64,000 bases of DNA from Lactobacillus sp. W8174 (GTDB lineage Bacteria > Bacillota > Bacilli > Lactobacillales > Lactobacillaceae): contig NZ_JACFRN010000004.1 of assembly GCF_016100975.1 (NCBI RefSeq), forward strand, positions 186,001 through 250,000, read 5' to 3'. A program made the position numbers and the translations under genes. The notes under the pieces were generated by a model. It was not told the origin of the DNA. It saw only the letters and a list, made by a program, of their open reading frames with translations, and did not search any database. Shown piece after piece: positions 59,252 through 64,000 of this stretch. Within the stretch, counting starts at the first letter, position 1; the number at the start of each line of letters is the position of its first letter.

Positions 59252-61486
59252 TTATTTAACAGGACATGCACCAGATTCACAATCGGTTTGATCAACTAAT
59301 TCCAAGTCTTTTTGATCATCATTTTGCTCGGCAAAGACTTGAGCAACGTCACCGGTAATCTGGGCTTTTCTTTCTTCATACTTCTTCTTGTCGATCGGCT
59401 CTTTTGGCGCTTGCTTGAGTGAACCACCATAGTATGGCAACAGTGAAGTTGACTTAATTACATGACGGTATTGCTTAAAGAGTGAAGTGATCTTGTCGCC
59501 TTCGTCGCTTTGGAAAGTGACGGTACAGCTGACTGCGTTGTCTGACCAGTAAGTTTGCAGAAATGCTTGCGTTGCAAATTGTTCTTCAATTGAAACTGTG
59601 CCAGCTGAAGCAAAGTTTTTACTATCAGCGTGAGCTGCACGTAATGGAAATTCAACACAAGTCGTATTTGGTGAATAAATGTCTGGTTCTGAATAGTAAC
59701 CACATGCGTCCAGTGCTTTAAGCAGAGGATCAGAAGCTTGGAATCTGATTCTTTGAATGAGGTAACCGGCATAGTGGAAATGCATTCCCTCAGAAGCTCC
59801 AGCCAATTTCGCAACAGTACCCGAAGGCTTAACAGTTGTGTGCTTGATTGATTCGTTGCATTTTAAAGTCTTACTGTATTCTTTATCAGCAGCAATGACG
59901 GCTTGGTAAGCATCAGTAACCATTTTAATTCCCTGAGGATCGTAAATCGGTTTCTTAATCTTTTCACCGGTTTCTTTATCAGTGCTGTCTTCAAAGCCGG
60001 TAACAACGCGGTGACCCAAGTCATTTAACAGCCAGTCTTGGATACCTGACATTGAAACGCCGATTCTGCGGTTTTTATAAATGATGTTACGGGAAATTTC
60101 CCAGTCATAGTCACTAAAGGTTACCCGTTTAGCGAAGCGAGTTGCTAATCTGAAAACGTCTTTTAAATCCCAATTTTCTTGTTCGGCAATATATGGAAAT
60201 ACTTCAAACAGGTTGCATGGTTCACCGTTACCCAAGGAAATTTCTCCACAAGGATTAGTACCTTCAACATCACCGTCAATATCTTTTTGATAGCCGTCAA
60301 TAATCCGGCCATAATTGCGGGACAAATCTAGGTTGACTACACCTGGTTCACCGTTTTCTCTAATACCATTAGCTATTGGTTCATACTCATTAAAGTTAGA
60401 GTCAATAGCTACACTGTTATTTGAAGCCCAACGGTGGTGGTAGAGTTTATCTTTATCTTGTTTCATCGTGATAAAGTCTTGGTCAGTACTCGTACCTAAA
60501 GCCAGTTCAGCTGACCTTCTTACATTACCGGCAACGACTGTTTTACCAATTAAATTGCAAATGTCAGTACAATCAACAGAAGTTAAATTACCGCCGACCC
60601 GGTTGTTAATAATGTTGTTAATATCGAAAAACATTTCCACTAACGGCATAGGACCAGAAGCTGTACCGCCAAAGCCGTGAATCTTAGCTCCGTAAGGACG
60701 AATTCTGCTGATGTCAAGTACTAGTTTCGTCTTATTTTCAGAATTGGTTTGGTTAAAGTGCACGTCGATTAAGCGAGCGTTAGCTAAAACCCAGCCTTCA
60801 CGGGTATCGGGCAAATTATAATAAATATAATCTGATTTACCATCGTTTTGCTTGATCCATTCGTCTTTGTCCGTTGCTCCCAGCTTAATTGAATCTGCGT
60901 ATGAGGCACTCTTTTTGTTAATCACGACTGTCAAGTCAATTTTATTATCAACTGCAGGAATCTTTTTAATATTATCTTGGACAACAGAAAAGCCAACGCC
61001 GCCGCCTTTCATTGATTCGTCAAAAAGAAATGAAAAAGGCATTGAAACTGCTTCTTGATCTTGATTTAAATAATCTGGAACTATATGACTGTCACCGTAT
61101 TTTTGCGGACGAATAGCTATGAACCAGCAATTATTCAAAGAGTCACCATTGCGCTTTTGGTAATCTGTACCAGAAACCCACAGATTACGACCAGAAGGCG
61201 TTGCGCCAAGGCCGTAAACCAGTTTAAATAAATCCTTAGCTTCGTTTGTTAATTCGTTGACTACTTCTGTTGAAGGAGAATCTTTGAGACGAGGGTCCAG
61301 ATTAATATTCCCCTCAACTACGCGTTTAACCGTTTCGTCCCAATTTTCAGAACGATTTTTTTCAGGAAGCCATCTGGCATAGGTTCGTTTGTAAGTAACC
61401 CAGCCAAGCTCTCCCCAGTGGGGAGTGACATTTTGTTTCACTTGATCAATGTAACCCTGATCTAAGGTTATGCTCGTATTTTTCAT
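59252..61486 (-). CDS. nrdJ: Adenosylcobalamin-dependent ribonucleoside-triphosphate reductase (class II)
   Basis: About 744 residues, close to the 739 of the L. leichmannii enzyme. It reduces NTPs to dNTPs with a cobalamin-generated thiyl radical. Visible: PHWGELGWVTYKRTYARWLPEK at the start, LNNCWF (first redox Cys), TNPCGEISL (radical Cys and Glu) with EPCNLFE (second redox Cys), and the C-terminal CESGAC pair that re-reduces the active site. ATG 61486 lies 11 bases after AAGGAG; TTG 61490 is 5 bases after it, so the start is uncertain by two codons. First gene of the B12 operon. Confidence 0.95.
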   Translation of the reverse strand: MKNTSITLDQGYIDQVKQNVTPHWGELGWVTYKRTYARWLPEKNRSENWDETVKRVVEGNINLDPRLKDSPSTEVVNELTNEAKDLFKLVYGLGATPSGRNLWVSGTDYQKRNGDSLNNCWFIAIRPQKYGDSHIVPDYLNQDQEAVSMPFSFLFDESMKGGGVGFSVVQDNIKKIPAVDNKIDLTVVINKKSASYADSIKLGATDKDEWIKQNDGKSDYIYYNLPDTREGWVLANARLIDVHFNQTNSENKTKLVLDISRIRPYGAKIHGFGGTASGPMPLVEMFFDINNIINNRVGGNLTSVDCTDICNLIGKTVVAGNVRRSAELALGTSTDQDFITMKQDKDKLYHHRWASNNSVAIDSNFNEYEPIANGIRENGEPGVVNLDLSRNYGRIIDGYQKDIDGDVEGTNPCGEISLGNGEPCNLFEVFPYIAEQENWDLKDVFRLATRFAKRVTFSDYDWEISRNIIYKNRRIGVSMSGIQDWLLNDLGHRVVTGFEDSTDKETGEKIKKPIYDPQGIKMVTDAYQAVIAADKEYSKTLKCNESIKHTTVKPSGTVAKLAGASEGMHFHYAGYLIQRIRFQASDPLLKALDACGYYSEPDIYSPNTTCVEFPLRAAHADSKNFASAGTVSIEEQFATQAFLQTYWSDNAVSCTVTFQSDEGDKITSLFKQYRHVIKSTSLLPYYGGSLKQAPKEPIDKKKYEERKAQITGDVAQVFAEQNDDQKDLELVDQTDCESGACPVK

Positions 61487-61550
61487 ATTCAAAGTTACTC
61501 CTTAAACTAGTAAATTGTTCCACAGACACATCATCTATGGCTACAGTTAG

Positions 61551-61573
61551 AACTATACCACAATATCTTGTAT
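61551..61573 (-). promoter_or_regulatory. nrdJ promoter -10 region with NrdR-box-like site
   Basis: On the minus strand TGGTATAGT gives an extended -10 (61551-61559 region). Immediately before it is CAAGATATTG (61561-61570), close to the NrdR box pattern. Usually two boxes occur; I see only one. Confidence 0.45.
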
Positions 61574-61742
61574 TTACTAGAGTAAAGTTTGCTTTCAAAC
61601 ACAAGTGAAAAGCACTAATTGATGTGCGAGTAAGTTTTAGAGGGTAATAAAAAACATATAGAATTCAGAGCAAGAAAAAAGCACAATAAGTTGAATCTAA
61701 TACTTATTATGCTTGAATATATCTTTAATTTTTTAAGTTAAA

Positions 61743-61928
61743 TTAATGCCTGACCGCAGCAAAGAAAAGGAAGATTAGACCTAGAAAAATGATTGCAGGA
61801 ATAAATAGATGAATTAAGAAAAAGAAAGCAAGAGCACAAGCTAAAAGGAAAAATAGGATTTTGACAATCCCAATTCCCATTTTGACTAAAAGCCAAATGA
61901 GAAACAAAATCAATAATAATGTAAACAT
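61743..61928 (-). CDS. Small hydrophobic membrane protein
   Basis: 61 residues, nearly all hydrophobic, two or three membrane helices (about 1-17, 22-40, 43-58), ending AAVRH. AAAGGGGTGAT lies 7 bases before ATG 61928; the TTG at 61934 is too near. No known function. It is convergent with nothing and read away from the HAD gene. Confidence 0.65.
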   Translation of the reverse strand: MFTLLLILFLIWLLVKMGIGIVKILFFLLACALAFFFLIHLFIPAIIFLGLIFLFFAAVRH

Positions 61929-62121
61929 GCCCAATCACCCCTTTTGCTTAAATTAAAGGATATTATATCTTATTTTGTGAAATAGCAGTAGCAATCTAAG
62001 CAAAATTTAAAAATAGTTAATTATGTTCTTTATCAGTGAAATATTGTTATAATGAATCTCCACACTAATTTTAGTGAATACGCATTATATTCTGTGGAAT
62101 ATTTGGAGAGGAAGAAATTGC

Positions 62122-62832
62122 TTGCGTTATAAACAAATAATTTTTGACGTTGATGATACTTTGATTGACTTTGCTGCTACGGAGAGTTTTGCATTGCACA
62201 GTCTCTTTAACGCGCATCATTGGCAGTTAACTGATGAGATGCAACGTGATTACCATGCATATAATCAAGGACTGTGGCGTAAGCTGGAACAAGGCAAGAT
62301 CAATTATGAGCAGCTGAGTAGAATGGCTTTTACCAATTTTATTAAAGAAAATTTGGGTATTGCAGTTGATGGCTTAGCAATAATGAATGAATATCGCTCT
62401 TATTTTGGTGAGTCGTACAAGTTGTTGCCGGGGGTTATGGATACTTTGCGGTATGCCCGTAAACAAAATTATTGCTTGACGGTCTTAAGCAACGGTGAAA
62501 CCTTTATGCAGAGGCATCGCTTGGAATTAGCGGGGATTAAGGATTATTTTTCCTTAATTGTGACATCGCAAGAAGCTGGTTTTTCTAAGCCTGATACCCG
62601 GATTTTTGATTACTTTTTCGCTCATACTAATATTAGTCCAGAAGATACAGTCTTTTTTGGTGACGGACTGCAGTCAGACATATTAGGAGCAGAAAACTAT
62701 GGTTTTGACAGCATCTGGTATAACCATCGCAGGCGCAAGAATAAAATGAATCTGCATCCGCTGTATGAAGTAACTACTTATCCGCAATTTGTAACTTTAC
62801 TCAAAAGCGACTTTCAAAAACAGCCGCAATAA
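62122..62832 (+). CDS. HAD-family phosphatase, YjjG-like
   Basis: 236 residues. HAD motif I DVDDTLIDF (nucleophile Asp), motif II VLSNGE, motif III Lys in FSKPD, motif IV FFGDGLQSDILGA. The alpha-helical cap between motifs I and II is typical of YjjG/YfnB nucleotidases that remove phosphate from odd pyrimidine nucleotides. The start is TTG 62122, 9 bases after GAGGA; the longer frame from 62074 adds residues without homology style or a ribosome site. Confidence 0.85.
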   Translation: MRYKQIIFDVDDTLIDFAATESFALHSLFNAHHWQLTDEMQRDYHAYNQGLWRKLEQGKINYEQLSRMAFTNFIKENLGIAVDGLAIMNEYRSYFGESYKLLPGVMDTLRYARKQNYCLTVLSNGETFMQRHRLELAGIKDYFSLIVTSQEAGFSKPDTRIFDYFFAHTNISPEDTVFFGDGLQSDILGAENYGFDSIWYNHRRRKNKMNLHPLYEVTTYPQFVTLLKSDFQKQPQ

Positions 62833-62896
62833 TTGCTATTTTTTGCTGTAGAAGTATAGTCCAGTTCGGTATAATAATGGTGAGAGGTAAAAAATT

Positions 62897-63760
62897 ATGA
62901 CTAGTAAAATTCAATCTTTAAATGACACTTATGAATTAAATAATGGCGTCAAAATACCAGTTATCGGACTGGGAACTTGGCAAACTCCTGATGGTGAAGT
63001 TGCTCAAAAAACCGTCGAGGATGCTCTAAGTCTCGGTTATCGCTTAATCGATACGGCTGCTGCTTACGGCAATGAGGAAAGTATTGGTCGGGGCATTAAA
63101 CGAAGTGGAGTTAACAGAGGTGACTTATTTGTAACGACTAAGTTATGGAATGATCATCACGGTTACCAGAAAACTAAAGCTGCAATTGATGAAAGTTTAA
63201 CTAAACTGGATTTAGATTATCTTGATTTATACTTAATCCATTGGCCTAATCCCGCTCCGGTGCGTGATCACTGGGCTGAATTGAATGCAGAAAGCTGGCA
63301 GGCAATGGAAGAGGCAGTGCAAGCAGGAAAAATTCGCGCAATTGGCGTTTCCAATTTTAGACGTAAACACTTGGATGAACTTCTGAAAACTGCTAAGATT
63401 CGTCCTGCCGTTAATCAAATTTATCTTAATCCTAGTGATATGGAAGAAGACGTAACGGCTTATAATAAAGAACTTGGTATTCTAAGCGAAGCATATTCAC
63501 CACTAGGTAGAGGCGGTTTGTTTGCTAATGACACGGTAGTTTCTATTGCGCAGCATTATGATAAGAGTCCGGCACAAGTTTTATTACGCTGGTCGTTGCA
63601 ACATGGTTTCGTTCCACTACCAAAATCAGTTCATCGCAAGCGCCTTGAAGCTAATTTGCAGGTCTTTGACTTTACTATTACTGAGGCTGATATGGCAAAA
63701 CTTGATGGTTTGCACGGAGCAGCTCAAGTAGCAAATGATCCAGATCAAACAGATTTTTAA
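62897..63760 (+). CDS. Aldo/keto reductase
   Basis: 287 residues, AKR fold with the catalytic tetrad visible: Asp in LIDTAAAYGNEE, its Tyr, Lys in TTKLWN and His in LIHWPNP. C-terminal LPKSVHRKRLEAN binds NADPH. Resembles 2,5-diketo-D-gluconate reductases; broad carbonyl reduction in the cytosol. GAGAGG precedes the ATG. A proC-like gene follows 15 bases downstream. Confidence 0.9.
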   Translation: MTSKIQSLNDTYELNNGVKIPVIGLGTWQTPDGEVAQKTVEDALSLGYRLIDTAAAYGNEESIGRGIKRSGVNRGDLFVTTKLWNDHHGYQKTKAAIDESLTKLDLDYLDLYLIHWPNPAPVRDHWAELNAESWQAMEEAVQAGKIRAIGVSNFRRKHLDELLKTAKIRPAVNQIYLNPSDMEEDVTAYNKELGILSEAYSPLGRGGLFANDTVVSIAQHYDKSPAQVLLRWSLQHGFVPLPKSVHRKRLEANLQVFDFTITEADMAKLDGLHGAAQVANDPDQTDF

Positions 63761-63774
63761 AAAGGTAAATGCTG

Positions 63775-64000
63775 ATGAAAATTGGATTTATTGGAGCTGG
63801 TAAGATTGGCTCTGCGATTATTAAGGGCTTGTTAAATGCTCAAAATCCCAGTGAGGACATTTATGTCTTTAATGGTGGACGCCATCATACTGCGCAAAAA
63901 ATGGCAGCTGAACTTCACTTAAGTTTGATTAATAGTTATGAGGACTTTAATGCTTGCCAAGCAGTTATAGTAGCAGTAGGTGGTTCTGCCACTGAAACAA
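63775..64000 (+). CDS. proC: Pyrroline-5-carboxylate reductase-like protein, 5' end
   Basis: The first 75 residues: MKIGFIGAGKIGSAIIKGLL (NADP-binding Gly motif), then VIVAVGGSAT. This fits ProC, which makes proline from pyrroline-5-carboxylate, though other F420/NADP-binding reductases start alike. AAAGGT lies 8 bases before the ATG. The gene runs out of the window. Confidence 0.7.
   Translation, partial: MKIGFIGAGKIGSAIIKGLLNAQNPSEDIYVFNGGRHHTAQKMAAELHLSLINSYEDFNACQAVIVAVGGSATET

Noticed and set aside
61487-61740. Cobalamin riboswitch upstream of nrdJ
   Set aside because: The leader is short and lacks the conserved B12 box; only a small CCACAGA/TCTATGG hairpin is present.

Overview
The window is AT-rich, gene-dense DNA from a low-GC Gram-positive bacterium, almost certainly a Lactobacillus in the strict sense (acidophilus/delbrueckii type). 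This rests on gene content: an adenosylcobalamin-dependent class II ribonucleotide reductase with its own B12 genes, Rgg regulators, MucBP/DUF285 surface protein, trehalose PTS, cytosolic FMN-motif fumarate reductases, DUF915 hydrolase and DUF2087 protein. I cannot name the species. I see no rRNA, tRNA or CRISPR array.

1-2 kb is the end of an integrated element: the tail of an unknown gene, an excisionase-like HTH protein and a tyrosine recombinase. 2-12.7 kb is a defence-type island: a 1466-residue GIY-YIG/helicase/N6-methylase fusion with a partial methylase downstream, a divergent XRE regulator and AIPR protein sharing a palindromic operator, a class II Fic protein bracketed by related repeats, and a short AlbA_2 (Schlafen-type) protein. 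12.7-17.1 kb is a gene graveyard: an ABC exporter relic, two IS30-type remnants, a frameshifted HNH-like gene, a 6-phospho-beta-glucosidase tail, an IS3-like fragment and a HicB relic. It ends at an apparently intact HigB/HigA-ImmA toxin-antitoxin pair.

18.8-32.6 kb holds a hydroxyacid dehydrogenase, an HTH/membrane-protein pair whose regulator must start on ATT or ATC, an ABC exporter, a large sortase-type surface protein with an LAKTG signal, a three-gene ABC-2 transporter, and an Rgg regulator divergent from a second ABC exporter. It closes with a Fic-type antitoxin whose toxin is broken.

32.9-40 kb is a redox island: two flavocytochrome-type reductases and an SDR in one operon, two paralogous LysR regulators and a PAS protein. 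The reductases and the PAS protein share the DAxSGAS motif typical of covalent FMN attachment. 40-44.6 kb is the trehalose locus: treC and treR divergent from a PTS permease with a readable promoter, operators and cre site. 44.7-57 kb is mostly housekeeping and accessory chromosome: NAD(P)-binding protein, NatAB-like ABC transporter, EamA transporter, regulators, DUF915 hydrolase, a lone DXS-like synthase, an Rgg regulator and a beta-hydroxyacid dehydrogenase. At 48.1-48.4 kb a 50-residue peptide gene has a strong promoter, cre site and ribosome site but is too short for usual gene calling.

57.3-61.5 kb is a B12 module read leftward: nrdJ, two DUF4430 surface proteins, a CbrT-like ECF S component and a PduO-type adenosyltransferase. 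Together they would capture, import, activate and use cobalamin for dNTP synthesis. The window ends with a small membrane protein, a HAD phosphatase, an aldo/keto reductase and the start of a proC-like gene.
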